Shown piece by piece: positions 25,408 through 35,068 of a stretch of DNA of 64,000 nt (position 1 is its first letter; each line of letters begins with the position of its first letter). The notes under the pieces were generated by a model that worked only from the letters and a program-made list of their open reading frames with translations, ran no database searches and was not told where the DNA came from. Both the position numbers and the translations under genes were made by a program. Origin of the DNA: Mollicutes bacterium (GTDB lineage Bacteria > Bacillota_I > Bacilli_A > RF39 > UBA660). The stretch is from the NCBI GenBank assembly GCA_004552445.1, contig SFOJ01000001.1, forward strand, positions 1 through 64,000, written 5' to 3'.

Positions 25408-27239
25408 GGTTTAAATTCTAATATTTTACATTCAGTTTTAGGTTTAGGTTTTAAATTTCTTAATATTTGTGCTTGTCTTTCTCTTGAACTTTCGTAGAGT
25501 CTGTCTTCATTTTTTAAAGCTTCAATTAAATGTTCAATTGTAACATTTTCACTTTCATTGAATGCTGCGATAGCATATGCTTCTTTTAATATATCTAATA
25601 CTAACCTTGGATTACTTGCTCTATCTTTATAATCTCTAAATGTTGGTTTAGTTGAATTAATTAGCCAATCTATAATTATATGTCTTTCTTCAAAATTTAC
25701 ATTTAGTTTAGAATAACTAATTTTATTATAAACTTCGATTAAGTCATCTAGTATTTGATATGTAGTATTATAGTCTGGTTCTTTGATAGCAACTTTTTTG
25801 AATCTTGTTTTGAATGCTGTGTTACTTTCAACATGTTCAGTATATTCTTCTTCAGTAGTTGCTCCTATAACTCTTACTTTTCCATAGTCTAGGTAAGGTT
25901 TTAATATTTCAGCGACTGTATTATCATTTCCTTCAGCTCTACCGCCTGATATAGCTTGGTGTATTTCGTCAATAAATATAATTATATTTTTATCTTTACT
26001 TGCTTCATCTAGAATATGTTTCATTTTTTCTTCAAGAGTTCCTACATATTTAGTTCCTGCTACCATACTTGCTGTATCTATACTTATTATTTTGATGCTT
26101 TTTAAAGCTTCAGGTACTTCTCCTTTTTGTATTCTATAAGCAAGTCCTTTTACTAGAGCTGTTTTACCACACCCAGCGACTCCGGTAATAATAACTGATT
26201 TATCTCTTTCTGGGTATAAAAGAATTTTCATTATGCGTTCTAGTTCTTGTTTTCTACCAACTGAAGGGTCTTTTAAATAAGGTAAAGTTGTTAGATTTTC
26301 ACCATATTTATCTAAATTAGGTGTTTCGCTCATATCAAACTTTTTGTTTGTTACATCTTCCATTTTTTCACTTCCAAACATATCTTCTTTTATAACTGCA
26401 AATGTTTTTTCACTTCTGGTATTTATATCATATATAGTAAATTTAATAATTTTATTTTTATCTTTCAACATTTCTATTAATTCTTCAAAATTTCTTTTAG
26501 TAACTAATTTATCATTTATTTTTATAATTTCAGTATTTCTTCCTAAAGTAATTGAAGTATTTTCGCCATTTAATGTAGGAATGGTAATTTTATCACCTGA
26601 ATTTGAAAATAAATATAGTTTACCATCATCAAAAATAATATTAAAATTTTCTGTATGATATTCTTTTATTGATTCAGTATTTGCTTGTTCATAAATATCA
26701 ATCCCATATTTTTTTGCAAATTCTGCAAATTTATCTTCTCTATAAGTTGTATATTCAAAGAATTCTGTACTATCCATAAAATCATCTATACCATTTGATT
26801 TTTTTATTAAGGCACATATTTTTTCATAGTAAAAAGTCATCATGTAATCAAATAGTTGATAAGGCTCAATATCTTCATATCTTATATCTTTATCTTCTAA
26901 ATAATAATCGTTCTTTAATTCGTCTAGTATAGTTCTATAAATATCTTCTAATTTATATGTTGTAAATTCAGATGTTTCTAAAGCACTTCTTTCTTCGAAA
27001 GGAATATTTTTGTTTTTTAAAACATCAAAACATTTTTCAAAAGTAATTCCAAAACTATTAAATGTTTGTTTTACAAAATCATCAGTTTTAAGACCGGCTA
27101 AGAAAAATGAAATAGGCAATATATCATTATCATCAATATTTGTTTCATTATTATCAAAATATCTTAATAATGAAAAAACCATATCTAAATATCTTTTAGT
27201 ACTTTTGCTTGTACTTTCATATAATTCATAATTACTCAT
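25395..27239 (-). CDS. Single-ring ClpA/ClpB-like AAA ATPase with PDZ-like insert
   Basis: A 614-residue protein. Residues 1-190 are an unknown acidic helical domain. Residues about 195-285 look like a small beta/PDZ-like domain (EIIKINDKLVTKRNFEEL). Residues 320-585 match the first AAA module of ClpA/ClpC: SVGRKQELERI, Walker A GVAGCGKT (353-360), pore loop GTKYVGTLEEK (395-405), Walker B IIIFIDEI (419-426) and the arginine-finger TRF. There is no second AAA ring and no ClpP loop. It probably remodels proteins without degrading them. Confidence 0.75.
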   Translation of the reverse strand: MSNYELYESTSKSTKRYLDMVFSLLRYFDNNETNIDDNDILPISFFLAGLKTDDFVKQTFNSFGITFEKCFDVLKNKNIPFEERSALETSEFTTYKLEDIYRTILDELKNDYYLEDKDIRYEDIEPYQLFDYMMTFYYEKICALIKKSNGIDDFMDSTEFFEYTTYREDKFAEFAKKYGIDIYEQANTESIKEYHTENFNIIFDDGKLYLFSNSGDKITIPTLNGENTSITLGRNTEIIKINDKLVTKRNFEELIEMLKDKNKIIKFTIYDINTRSEKTFAVIKEDMFGSEKMEDVTNKKFDMSETPNLDKYGENLTTLPYLKDPSVGRKQELERIMKILLYPERDKSVIITGVAGCGKTALVKGLAYRIQKGEVPEALKSIKIISIDTASMVAGTKYVGTLEEKMKHILDEASKDKNIIIFIDEIHQAISGGRAEGNDNTVAEILKPYLDYGKVRVIGATTEEEYTEHVESNTAFKTRFKKVAIKEPDYNTTYQILDDLIEVYNKISYSKLNVNFEERHIIIDWLINSTKPTFRDYKDRASNPRLVLDILKEAYAIAAFNESENVTIEHLIEALKNEDRLYESSRERQAQILRNLKPKPKTECKILEFKPRAN

Positions 27240-27350
27240 AAACTACCTCTTTGATTATTTATACTAGCAAAATATATGTATAATTTCAAGAAATTTTATT
27301 TTAAAAATAGTATTATTTTGATATAATTTATTTAAAGTGGTGAAGATGTA

Positions 27351-28420
27351 ATGAGTATATTGAGTTTATGTGATAATGGAGATGTATTATCAGTTTTTAG
27401 AATTGTTAATATTGTAATTATGATTATTAAGATTGCTGTACCTATATTACTCATAGTTACTGGTATGATAACACTTATGAAGACCATTAATGTTTGCTTG
27501 CCAAAGCTAAGAAACAGCTTGTTAATAATTGTATAGCTGCAGTTATAATTTTTTTAGTACCAACATTAGTTAATGTTTTATCGAGATTATCTATTACGGA
27601 TGGAAATAGTTATTTAAGTTATCTTAAAAATGCAACTATTGAAAATATAAATCAAGCTTATATTACGCAGGCTGAAGCTTTGCTTGCTAGTTCTGAAGAA
27701 AATTTAAATTATAATGGTTATTATAGTGCTGTAACGGTTGTATCTAAAATAAAAGATCGCGAATTAAAGAAAAAGTATAATGAAAAACTTGCAGTTATGT
27801 ATAAAGCAATTGAAAAAGAATTAAAAGAAAGAAATGAACAGGAGAAACCTACTGGTGAAGGAGGTACTGCTAGTGATGGAACTCCTTTAGGGGATGGAAG
27901 TTCTTTTCCAACATATACTCAATGCGATACTAGGTGGGGAAATAAAAGTTATAATGGTACAAACTTATGCAATGCTGGGTGTGGATATACCTCACTTGCT
28001 ATGGTTTTGAGTGGAATTAAGAGAGATCCAACTATAACGCCATATAGTGTTCATGAGTATATTTATGGTAATCGTATTTCTGTTAATCCAGGCGGTGGTG
28101 CTATAACAGATGCTGCACTTTATGATAGTAGAGTTGCTTCTCATTATGGTGTTAAAATTGATGTTTTATTTGGAAGAGGAAGTGTAGGAAAAGATGAAGC
28201 TTCTAAACGTATAGTAAATGCTCTTAATCAAGGCAAAAAAGTAGTATTATTAAGACCAGGACATTATATTGCTTTAAGTGGTACAGGAAGTCAAATATAA
28301 GTTCATGATCCAGCGTGGTATGGTAAAAATGGTGTATATGATATAAATGGTGTTTATAATACATTTTGTTGTAATAGTACGGGTAGTTGTGGATTTGTTT
28401 ATGCTGTAGCATACTCTTAA
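27351..28420 (+). pseudogene. Broken membrane-hairpin-anchored C39-like peptidase
   Basis: A homologue of the proteins at 10044 and 35069, broken twice. The first frame (27351-27536) gives the membrane helix LSLCDNGDVLSVFRIVN and continues out of frame. About 13 bases seem missing at 27487-27495 compared with the paralogues. The second frame from 27494 continues LLAKAKKQLV, the stalk and a C39-like/papain-type domain (CDTRWGNKSY, NAGCGYTSLAMVLSG, GHYIALSG). A TAA at 28298 then interrupts it, after which VHDPAWYGKNGVYD continues in frame to 28420. Decay or sequence error cannot be separated here. Confidence 0.8.
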
Positions 28421-28435
28421 AAATAAGTAAAAGAT

Positions 28436-28469
28436 AAGTTACTTCTAAAAAAATAGATGTAACTTTTTT
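28436..28469 (+). terminator. Terminator after the C39-like pseudogene
   Basis: AAGTTACTTCTA and TAGATGTAACTT pair with one mismatch around a poly-A loop, followed by T's. Confidence 0.8.
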
Positions 28470-28498
28470 GTTGAGTCACGATGCAATCATCTTTTTGC

Positions 28499-28527
28499 TT
28501 GACCGGGAAGGGGGGACATATTATAAT
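28499..28527 (+). promoter_or_regulatory. Strong sigma-A promoter with a G6 tract in its spacer
   Basis: TTGACC and TATAAT are exactly 17 bases apart and 16 bases precede the ATG of the BspA-like gene. The spacer contains a run of six G (28510-28515), striking in this AT-rich DNA. Slippage in such a run would change the spacer length. Confidence 0.8.
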
Positions 28528-28542
28528 AAAATAGGTGATAAT

Positions 28543-29907
28543 ATGAAGGATAAAAAAATAATATTTGGAATAACTTTAGCATTTATATTTCTTGCCAGTA
28601 TAGGTTTTTCTTATGCATATTTTAGTATTGCAATTACTAATAAAGATGTAAAAGATCAAGTAGTAGAAACTGGTACATTACAACTTACATATACCGATGG
28701 GCCAGAGATAAATATACAAAATATGAAACCAGGAAATACAATAACTAAAACAATAACTGTTAAAAATACTGGTTCCTTAGAAGCAAAATATAATATCATA
28801 TGGCAAGAACTAACAAATGAAATAACAAATAATGAAATGTTAATTGAAGGAACTTGTACTAGAATTAATGGCGCAACTGAAGAAGTAGATGGAACTTGTG
28901 AAAATATAGTAAGTACTCCAATTAATAGTTTAAAGATTAAAAGAAGTATCTCTATTGAACCAAATATAATACATAAATATGATTTAACTATTACTTTTAA
29001 AGATATAGATGCTGATCAGAATTATAATCAAGGAAAGAAATTTGGTGGAGTTTTAGGTGTGGAGAATGCTCCTGAAGTTGTTAATTGTACTTTTGATGGA
29101 GAGGTAACGCAAGGTGCTGAGTATGTAAATGGAATATATACGTATAGATATATGCAGGAAAAAAGTGATGCTAATGAATCAACACTTACTGTTAATTGGA
29201 AAAATATGGATGAACCTGGTTGGGGAGTTGCCTTAACAAATCCATTATCTACTGAAGATGTTAGTGTTAAAGGTGTATGTACATATATTAATGATGTGCC
29301 TGTTATATACATGGGAGGAATGTTTGCATTAAGTCAAGCTAGAAATATAGATTTATCTAGATTAAATACTTCTAATGTTATAAGTATGTCTGGTATGTTT
29401 GGCTATTCTCAGGCAAGTACTTTAGATTTAAGTAATCTTGATACTTCAAATGTAATTGATATGAGTGGTTTATTCTATCATTCTAATGCTACTAGTATTA
29501 ACTTAGAAGGACTAGATACCTCAAAAGTAATACAAATGTGGAGTATGTTTGCGAAGAGTCAAGCAACTTCATTAAATTTAAGTAACTTTAATACAAGTAA
29601 AGTAACAAATATGGCTAGCATGTTTTATGAAAGTCAGGCAAAAGCACTGGATTTAAGTAGTTTTGATACGAGTAATGTGACTAATATGGGAGTTATGTTT
29701 TATAATAATAAAAACTTAGTAACTATATATGCAAGCAATAAGTTTATTACTGATAATGTTACTAGTAGTACAGATATGTTTTATGGTACTTCTAATTTGA
29801 TTGGCGGTAATGGTACCAAATATAATAAATCTAATGTTAATAAAACATATGCTAGAATAGATGGAGGAACTAGTAGTCCTGGATACTTTACTTTGAAAAC
29901 TAACTAA
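28543..29907 (+). CDS. TasA-like/BspA-like (DUF285) surface protein
   Basis: A 454-residue exported protein. A signal-anchor (residues 6-24, ending SYAYFS) leads into a TasA/camelysin-like beta domain with ETGTLQLTY, KPGNTITKTITVKNTGSLEA and NYNQGKKF. A short domain with CTFDGEVTQGAEYVNG follows. Then come five 25-residue BspA/DUF285 repeats (from residue 257) and a terminal cap ending in GYFTLK. Such repeats mediate adhesion. The ATG at 28543 follows ATAGGTGATA. Longer upstream frames cross the promoter. Related proteins lie at 34519 (no repeats) and 47133. Confidence 0.85.
   Translation: MKDKKIIFGITLAFIFLASIGFSYAYFSIAITNKDVKDQVVETGTLQLTYTDGPEINIQNMKPGNTITKTITVKNTGSLEAKYNIIWQELTNEITNNEMLIEGTCTRINGATEEVDGTCENIVSTPINSLKIKRSISIEPNIIHKYDLTITFKDIDADQNYNQGKKFGGVLGVENAPEVVNCTFDGEVTQGAEYVNGIYTYRYMQEKSDANESTLTVNWKNMDEPGWGVALTNPLSTEDVSVKGVCTYINDVPVIYMGGMFALSQARNIDLSRLNTSNVISMSGMFGYSQASTLDLSNLDTSNVIDMSGLFYHSNATSINLEGLDTSKVIQMWSMFAKSQATSLNLSNFNTSKVTNMASMFYESQAKALDLSSFDTSNVTNMGVMFYNNKNLVTIYASNKFITDNVTSSTDMFYGTSNLIGGNGTKYNKSNVNKTYARIDGGTSSPGYFTLKTN
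29311..29685 (+). repeat. Five 75-base BspA (DUF285) coding repeats
   Basis: Five units of 25 codons, each of the form M-x-x-M-F-x-x-S-x-A, then a LDLSNLDTSNV-like core. They are diverged at the DNA level compared with the array at 47898. Confidence 0.85.
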
Positions 29908-29921
29908 TCATAAAAAAGTTC

Positions 29922-29950
29922 TTGATACATATAGTTTAATATGTTATAAT
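29922..29950 (+). promoter_or_regulatory. Sigma-A promoter of the rimP-nusA-infB operon
   Basis: TTGATA and TATAAT with a 17-base spacer, ahead of the leader hairpin and rimP. Confidence 0.75.
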
Positions 29951-29963
29951 ACATTTGACAACG

Positions 29964-29988
29964 AAGAGTGGGCCTAAAACCCACTCTT
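29964..29988 (+). promoter_or_regulatory. Leader hairpin upstream of rimP
   Basis: AAGAGTGGG and CCCACTCTT form a nine-pair, GC-rich stem around CCTAAAA in the 5' leader, about ten bases after the expected transcript start. It is followed by TTTAAATT rather than a long T run. It may stabilise the mRNA or act as an attenuator for NusA control. Confidence 0.6.
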
Positions 29989-30015
29989 TAAATTGAATAT
30001 GAATAAGGAGGTCTT

Positions 30016-30270
30016 ATGGAAGAAAAAATTTATGAAGCAGTAAAAGAACCACTTGAAAATGAAAATATAACTTTAGTTGGAGTTCACTTTGGTAAAGAAG
30101 ATGGTGAAGATACATTATTTGTAACTATTGAGAATTCTAATGGGGAACCAGTTGATACAGATTTATGTGTTAAAGCTACTAAAATAGTTGATCCAATTAT
30201 TGATAGTCTAGACTTAGATTTAGAAAATTATGTACTAGATGTTGGAAGCAAAGGAGAAGAAAATGAGTAA
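30016..30270 (+). CDS. rimP: Ribosome maturation factor RimP, N-terminal domain only
   Basis: An 84-residue protein directly before nusA, in the position of rimP. It has the N-terminal alpha/beta domain (GVHFGKEDGEDTLFVTIE, DLCVKATKIVDPIID, DLENYVLDVGS) but ends where the C-terminal SH3 domain of the usual 150-residue protein should start. RimP helps 30S subunit assembly. AAGGAGGTC precedes the ATG, and its stop overlaps the nusA start by eight bases, so the short form looks like a real gene end and not an assembly break. Confidence 0.8.
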   Translation: MEEKIYEAVKEPLENENITLVGVHFGKEDGEDTLFVTIENSNGEPVDTDLCVKATKIVDPIIDSLDLDLENYVLDVGSKGEENE

Positions 30271-31366
30271 AAAAATTAAAGAAGAAGATGCAGCTTTAGC
30301 GAGTGCTAAAGAATTTAAAAAGGCATTAGAATTTATAGTAAAAGAAAAAGGTATAGATGAAGATGTAGTTATAGAAGCTATGCAAACAGCATTAAGTACT
30401 GCATATAAGAAAAATGAAAAAGCAGATTATAATAGTCGTGTACTTATAGATAGAAATACTGGAGAAATTAAGGTATTTAAAGTTACTACTATAGTAGATG
30501 ATTATCAAGATGATGATGATGATATAGATCCTGAAACTGGAGAAGTTAAAGTTAGTCATGATTATTTAAACGAAATGACTATTAGTGAAGCAAAAGAAAA
30601 AAATAGTGATTATCAAGTAGGAGATGAAATACTTGAAGAAGTTACTCCTAAAAACTTTGGTAGAGTTGCTATTTCTGTTGCTAAACAAGTAGTTTTACAA
30701 AAGATTCGTGAAGCAGAACGTGAAAAAGTTATGTCAGACTTTGCTGATAAGGAAGATGAGTTAATGATTGGTTTCCTTGCAATGGAAGATGCTAAAAACT
30801 ACTATGTTGATTTAGGTAAAGCACGTGGAATACTTCCAAAAACTGAATTAATTCCTGGAGAGAAGTTAACTATGGGTGATTCTATAAAAGTATATATTAC
30901 TAAAATAGAAAGTACACCTAAGGGACCACTTATTCTAACATCAAGAAAGAATTATGGTTTTGTTAAGAGATTATTTGAACACGAAATTCCTGAATTTAGT
31001 GATGGAACATTAGAATTACGTGGAGTTGCTCGTGAAGCTGGAATTCGTAGTAAAGTTGCTGTTGCTTCAACTAATCCAAAAGTAGATCCAATTGGAAGTT
31101 GTATTGGTGAAAAAGGAAGAAGAATTGCTAATATAATTACTGAACTTGGTGGAGAAAAAGTTGATAATGCATTGAGTCCAGCAAAAAATTTAAATGTAAG
31201 TATTACTGATGAAAAGAAAAAAGAAGCATTAGTAATAGCGGATGATGAAAACTTAAGTTTAGCAATTGGCAAGAAGGGAATTAATATTAAATTAGCTAGT
31301 AAACTTACTAAATATACAATTAATATTAAGACGCTTGCAGATATTAATGCAGAAATAAATAAATAA
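30263..31366 (+). CDS. nusA: Transcription termination/antitermination factor NusA
   Basis: A 367-residue NusA: N-terminal RNA-polymerase-binding domain, S1 domain (about residues 150-215, with DLGKARGILPKTE), then two KH domains with GSCIGEKGRRIANIITELGGEK and NLSLAIGKKGINIKLASKLT. There are no acidic C-terminal repeats, as usual in Firmicutes. The ATG at 30263 lies inside the end of rimP and follows AAAGGAGAAG. It sets pausing and termination during transcription and is grouped with ylxR, infB and rbfA. Confidence 0.95.
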   Translation: MSKKIKEEDAALASAKEFKKALEFIVKEKGIDEDVVIEAMQTALSTAYKKNEKADYNSRVLIDRNTGEIKVFKVTTIVDDYQDDDDDIDPETGEVKVSHDYLNEMTISEAKEKNSDYQVGDEILEEVTPKNFGRVAISVAKQVVLQKIREAEREKVMSDFADKEDELMIGFLAMEDAKNYYVDLGKARGILPKTELIPGEKLTMGDSIKVYITKIESTPKGPLILTSRKNYGFVKRLFEHEIPEFSDGTLELRGVAREAGIRSKVAVASTNPKVDPIGSCIGEKGRRIANIITELGGEKVDNALSPAKNLNVSITDEKKKEALVIADDENLSLAIGKKGINIKLASKLTKYTINIKTLADINAEINK

Positions 31367-31383
31367 TCATAAGGAGGGTAAAT

Positions 31384-31641
31384 ATGAAAGTAAAAAAAAT
31401 CCCTATGAGAACGTGTGTAATAACACATGAAAAATTAGAAAAAAGAGATTTACTTCGTGTAGTTAGAGATAATGAAGGAAATGTATTTGTTGATGAGACT
31501 GGAAAAGCTAATGGTAGAGGAGCTTATGTTAAAAAAGATAAAGAAGTTATTGAAAAAGCTCGTGCATCAAAAGCTCTTGAACGTCATTTAGAGGTTAAAA
31601 TAGAAGATAATATTTATGATGAATTAATTAGTAAAATATAA
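31384..31641 (+). CDS. ylxR: YlxR family RNA-binding protein
   Basis: An 85-residue protein with the YlxR (DUF448) signature: PMRTCVITHEKLEKRDLLRVV, followed by GRGAYVKKD and a C-terminal helix (KALERHL). It is a small nucleic-acid-binding protein of the nusA-infB operon; in some Bacillota it also affects RNase P and transcription. AAGGAGG precedes the ATG. Length is typical. Confidence 0.93.
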   Translation: MKVKKIPMRTCVITHEKLEKRDLLRVVRDNEGNVFVDETGKANGRGAYVKKDKEVIEKARASKALERHLEVKIEDNIYDELISKI

Positions 31642-31664
31642 AATAAGAAAAGGAGGAAATAAAT

Positions 31665-33785
31665 ATGAGTATTGAAGATTACGCTTTAGAATTAGGAGTA
31701 GATACTAAAACAGTTATTAGTAAACTTAAAGAACTTGGTTTTAAATATAATAACGATGATGATATTCTAGATGATGAAGCAATAATTATGTTAGATAATG
31801 AACTTACTGGTGAAAAGGAAAATAATTTAACAGAGGAACTTGCTAGTAAATTCGAGCTAGAGGATAGAGCTGAAGAAGCTGCTTTAGCATATAACATAGA
31901 ATTAGATGAAGAAGTTAAGGTTAAGGAAAAAATCAAGAAGAAAGATTCTAATAAACAAAGTAATGATGATTTATCTCAAAAGAAGAAAAATATTTATAAA
32001 AATAAATCTAAATTACAAAGTAATAAAGAAGAAGTTGAAAGTAATGTAGTTTTATATAAAGAAGGTATGAGTGTGTCTGATCTTGCTACTGCTATTGGTG
32101 TTAGTGCATCTGATGTAGTTAAAAAATTAATTGGTATGGGTCTTATGATATCTTCAAGTCAAGCTATTTCTTTTGATGATGCTAGTATAGTAGTACTTGA
32201 ATATAATAAAGAATTAGTTAAAGAAGAAACTACTGATATTACTAATTTTGAAGAATATGTAATAAATGATAAAGAAGAAGATTTACTTCCTAGACCTGCT
32301 GTTGTAACTATTATGGGTCATGTTGATCATGGTAAAACAACATTACTTGATTATATTCGTAATTCACATGTTGCTCAAGGTGAAGCTGGTGGAATTACTC
32401 AAGCAATTGGTGCTTATCAAGTAGAAAGAAACGGTAAAAAAATTACATTTATAGATACTCCTGGACATGCTGCATTTACTGAAATGAGAGCAAGAGGAGC
32501 TAGTGTTACTGATATAGTAATTATTATAGTAGCTGCTGATGATGGTGTCATGCCTCAAACAAGAGAAGCAATTGATCATGCTAAAGCTGCTGGAGTACCA
32601 ATTATAGTTGCAATAAATAAAATTGATAAACCACATACTAATATAGATAAGATAATGAGTGATATGAGTGAACTTAATCTTATTCCTGAAGAATGGGGAG
32701 GGGATACAATATTCGTTCGTATGAGTGCTCAAACTGGTGAAGGTGTAGATGAATTACTAGATAATATTAATGCTTTAAGTGAATTATTAAATTTAAAAGC
32801 AAATCCTAATAGATATGCTAGTGGTTCTGTTATAGAAGCTAGACTTGATAAAAATATTGGACCAGTTGTAACATTATTAATACAAAATGGTACTTTAAGA
32901 CTTGGAGATCCTATTGTTGTAGGTACAAGTTATGGTAAAGTTCGTACATTAAAAGATGATACTGGAAGAGAAATAGTTAGTGCTGAACCTAGTAAACCTG
33001 TTGAAGTTACCGGACTTGAAGATGTACCAGTTGCAGGTGATAAATTTATGGCATTCGAAGGTGAAAAAGAAGCTAGAGGCGTTGCTATAAAGAGAAAAGA
33101 ACATGAAAAAAGTAAGAAATTTGCTCGTAAAGCATTAAGTTTAGATGAATTATTTGATCAAATTAAAGAAGGACGTAAAGAAATAAATGTTGTTCTTAAA
33201 ACTGATGTTAAGGGTAGTGAAGAAGCGGTTAAAAATGCTTTATTAAAAATACATGTTGATGGTGTTAAAATTAATGTAATTAGAAGCGGTGTTGGTACTA
33301 TTACTGAAAGTGATGTAGTGCTTGCGAATGCATCAAATGCAATTATTATTGGATTTAATGTTAGTCCTTCTAAATCTACTAAAGAAACTGCTAAAGGTTA
33401 TGGTGTTGAAATTAGACTTTATAACATTATTTATAAATTAGTTGAAGAAATAGAAGCAGCTATGAAAGGTATGTTAGATCCTGAATATGAAGAAGTAGTT
33501 ATTGGAGAAGCTGAAGTAAGACAATTATTCCATTTCTCAAAAGTTGGAAATATTGCTGGGTCTCATGTAACTAATGGTGTTGTTAAAGTTGGTTGTCCAT
33601 GTAGAGTTATTCGTGATGGCATAGTAATCGCAACTTCTAAGATTGCTACATTACAAAGGGAAAAAGATCAAGCACACGAAGTTAAGGCTGGTTATGATTG
33701 TGGTATGACAATTGAATCATTCCCAGATATTAAAGAAAGAGATATTATAGAAGCATTTGAAAATAGGGAAGTGAAAAGATCATGA
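31665..33785 (+). CDS. infB: Translation initiation factor IF-2
   Basis: A 706-residue GTPase that places initiator tRNA on the 30S subunit. Two IF2_N modules (about residues 3-45 and 130-175, the second with [20 protein letters not shown]) flank a Lys/Asn-rich linker. The G domain has GHVDHGKTT (about 219), DTPGHAAF and NKIDKP. Domains II-IV follow with the C2 signature near the end. The order nusA-ylxR-infB-rbfA is conserved. Its stop overlaps the rbfA start by four bases. Confidence 0.96.
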   Translation: MSIEDYALELGVDTKTVISKLKELGFKYNNDDDILDDEAIIMLDNELTGEKENNLTEELASKFELEDRAEEAALAYNIELDEEVKVKEKIKKKDSNKQSNDDLSQKKKNIYKNKSKLQSNKEEVESNVVLYKEGMSVSDLATAIGVSASDVVKKLIGMGLMISSSQAISFDDASIVVLEYNKELVKEETTDITNFEEYVINDKEEDLLPRPAVVTIMGHVDHGKTTLLDYIRNSHVAQGEAGGITQAIGAYQVERNGKKITFIDTPGHAAFTEMRARGASVTDIVIIIVAADDGVMPQTREAIDHAKAAGVPIIVAINKIDKPHTNIDKIMSDMSELNLIPEEWGGDTIFVRMSAQTGEGVDELLDNINALSELLNLKANPNRYASGSVIEARLDKNIGPVVTLLIQNGTLRLGDPIVVGTSYGKVRTLKDDTGREIVSAEPSKPVEVTGLEDVPVAGDKFMAFEGEKEARGVAIKRKEHEKSKKFARKALSLDELFDQIKEGRKEINVVLKTDVKGSEEAVKNALLKIHVDGVKINVIRSGVGTITESDVVLANASNAIIIGFNVSPSKSTKETAKGYGVEIRLYNIIYKLVEEIEAAMKGMLDPEYEEVVIGEAEVRQLFHFSKVGNIAGSHVTNGVVKVGCPCRVIRDGIVIATSKIATLQREKDQAHEVKAGYDCGMTIESFPDIKERDIIEAFENREVKRS

Positions 33786-34123
33786 ATTTAAAAGGTGAAA
33801 GAGTAGCTTCTGATATGCAAAGAGAACTTGGCAATATTTTGCTTCTAGAAGCTAAAGATGAAGATTTTAAACATGTAACTATTACTGATTGTGATGTAAC
33901 AAATGATTTAAGTTTTGCTAAAATATATTTTACAACTACTGATGATAGAAAAAAAGTTGAAAAAGATTTAAATAATGCAGCAGGATTTTTTAGAAGTTTA
34001 CTTGCTGAAAGATTACAAATTAGACATACTCCTGAACTTAGATTTATATTTGATGAATCTATTGAATATGGAAGAAAAATTGAAAAAATTATTGAAAAGT
34101 TACACGAAGAAGATAGTAAATAA
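33782..34123 (+). CDS. rbfA: Ribosome-binding factor A
   Basis: A 113-residue KH-fold protein: RVASDMQRELGNILL at the start, then DVTNDLSFAKIYFTT, and ending with LRFIFDESIEYGRKIEKI. It assists maturation of 16S rRNA in the 30S subunit. The start codon overlaps the infB stop. Confidence 0.95.
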   Translation: MNLKGERVASDMQRELGNILLLEAKDEDFKHVTITDCDVTNDLSFAKIYFTTTDDRKKVEKDLNNAAGFFRSLLAERLQIRHTPELRFIFDESIEYGRKIEKIIEKLHEEDSK

Positions 34124-34134
34124 TTAGGTGGTTT

Positions 34135-34437
34135 ATGGAAAAAATTAAGTTTGTGAATTTATGTAATTGTATGACAAAATTAATTATAATTGATTTTGTT
34201 CATGAATATAAAGATGGTTTTATTCTTTCAAATTTTGCAAGTGAAGTTACAGAGGGACAATTATGTTTGGTTAGCGATGAAATAGTTGATGAAGGTGAAT
34301 TTGATCAAGATGGAAACTATCAAACAAATTTTCAAGTTAAAAAAGTTCTTTATCCTATAGAATTTTGTCCTTGTTGTGGAAAAAGAATTGAATATAAACC
34401 AGTCATGAATGATTCACATGTACTTATAAAAAAATAA
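34135..34437 (+). CDS. Small protein with C-terminal zinc-ribbon motif
   Basis: A 100-residue protein of unknown function. CPCCGKRIEYKP near the C-terminus is half of a zinc ribbon. CNCMTK near residue 11 could supply the other Cys pair. It starts 12 bases after rbfA behind TTAGGTGG and is likely the last gene of the nusA operon, since a terminator follows. Similar CPxCGK proteins are common in phages and Bacillota, but I cannot name a family. Confidence 0.65.
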   Translation: MEKIKFVNLCNCMTKLIIIDFVHEYKDGFILSNFASEVTEGQLCLVSDEIVDEGEFDQDGNYQTNFQVKKVLYPIEFCPCCGKRIEYKPVMNDSHVLIKK

Positions 34438-34460
34438 TGCTTATATGCATTATTTTTTTA
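34428..34460 (+). terminator. Terminator of the nusA-infB operon
   Basis: AAAAAAATAATGC and GCATTATTTTTTT pair over 13 bases around TTATAT, across the stop codon. Confidence 0.88.
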
Positions 34461-34518
34461 TAATAAATTAGTATTTAAAATAAAAATATGGTATTATAAA
34501 TATAGAGTAGGGATTATT

Positions 34519-35052
34519 ATGGAAAAAGAAGAAAAAATTATTTTTGGATTCATTTTAATATTTATATTTATTGGTACTGTTGGATTTACTTATGGTTATT
34601 TTAAAGCTGAATTTTCTTATAAATCAGATGAATTAAATGTTACTACTGGTACATTAAAAATAGATTATGTTGATAATAGTCCGCTTATATATAAGCCTAA
34701 TTTTAAACCTGGAGATGTTATTACTAAAACAATTACTGTAGAAAATACTGGTACTTTAGATGCTACTTATGATTTAATATGGAAAGAATACAATAATGAT
34801 ATAACAAATGATGAACTTATAATTAAAGCAGTATGTGATAGTATGACAACTAATGATATTATGAGTGGTACTTGTAGTGGTATAGAAGAAAAACCAGTAA
34901 TAGGAGATAATATTAAATCTGATGTAAGCATTGCTCCAGGTATTAAACATAAATATGTAATAGAAATAATTTTCAGAAATTTAGATGAAAATCAAAATTA
35001 TAATCAGGGTAAAACTTTTAGCGGAATTATTAATGTAAGTGATAGTAATTAA
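34519..35052 (+). CDS. TasA/camelysin-like surface protein without repeats
   Basis: A 177-residue exported protein. An N-terminal anchor (IIFGFILIFIFIGTVGFTYGYF) is followed by one TasA-like beta domain: TTGTLKIDYV, FKPGDVITKTITVENTGTL, and NYNQGKTFSG near the end. The same domain begins the BspA-like proteins at 28543 and 47133. Relatives such as TasA form extracellular fibres after signal peptidase cleavage. It is followed 16 bases later by the M15 hydrolase gene and is probably cotranscribed with it. Confidence 0.78.
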   Translation: MEKEEKIIFGFILIFIFIGTVGFTYGYFKAEFSYKSDELNVTTGTLKIDYVDNSPLIYKPNFKPGDVITKTITVENTGTLDATYDLIWKEYNNDITNDELIIKAVCDSMTTNDIMSGTCSGIEEKPVIGDNIKSDVSIAPGIKHKYVIEIIFRNLDENQNYNQGKTFSGIINVSDSN

Positions 35053-35068
35053 TTGTGAGGTATATAGT

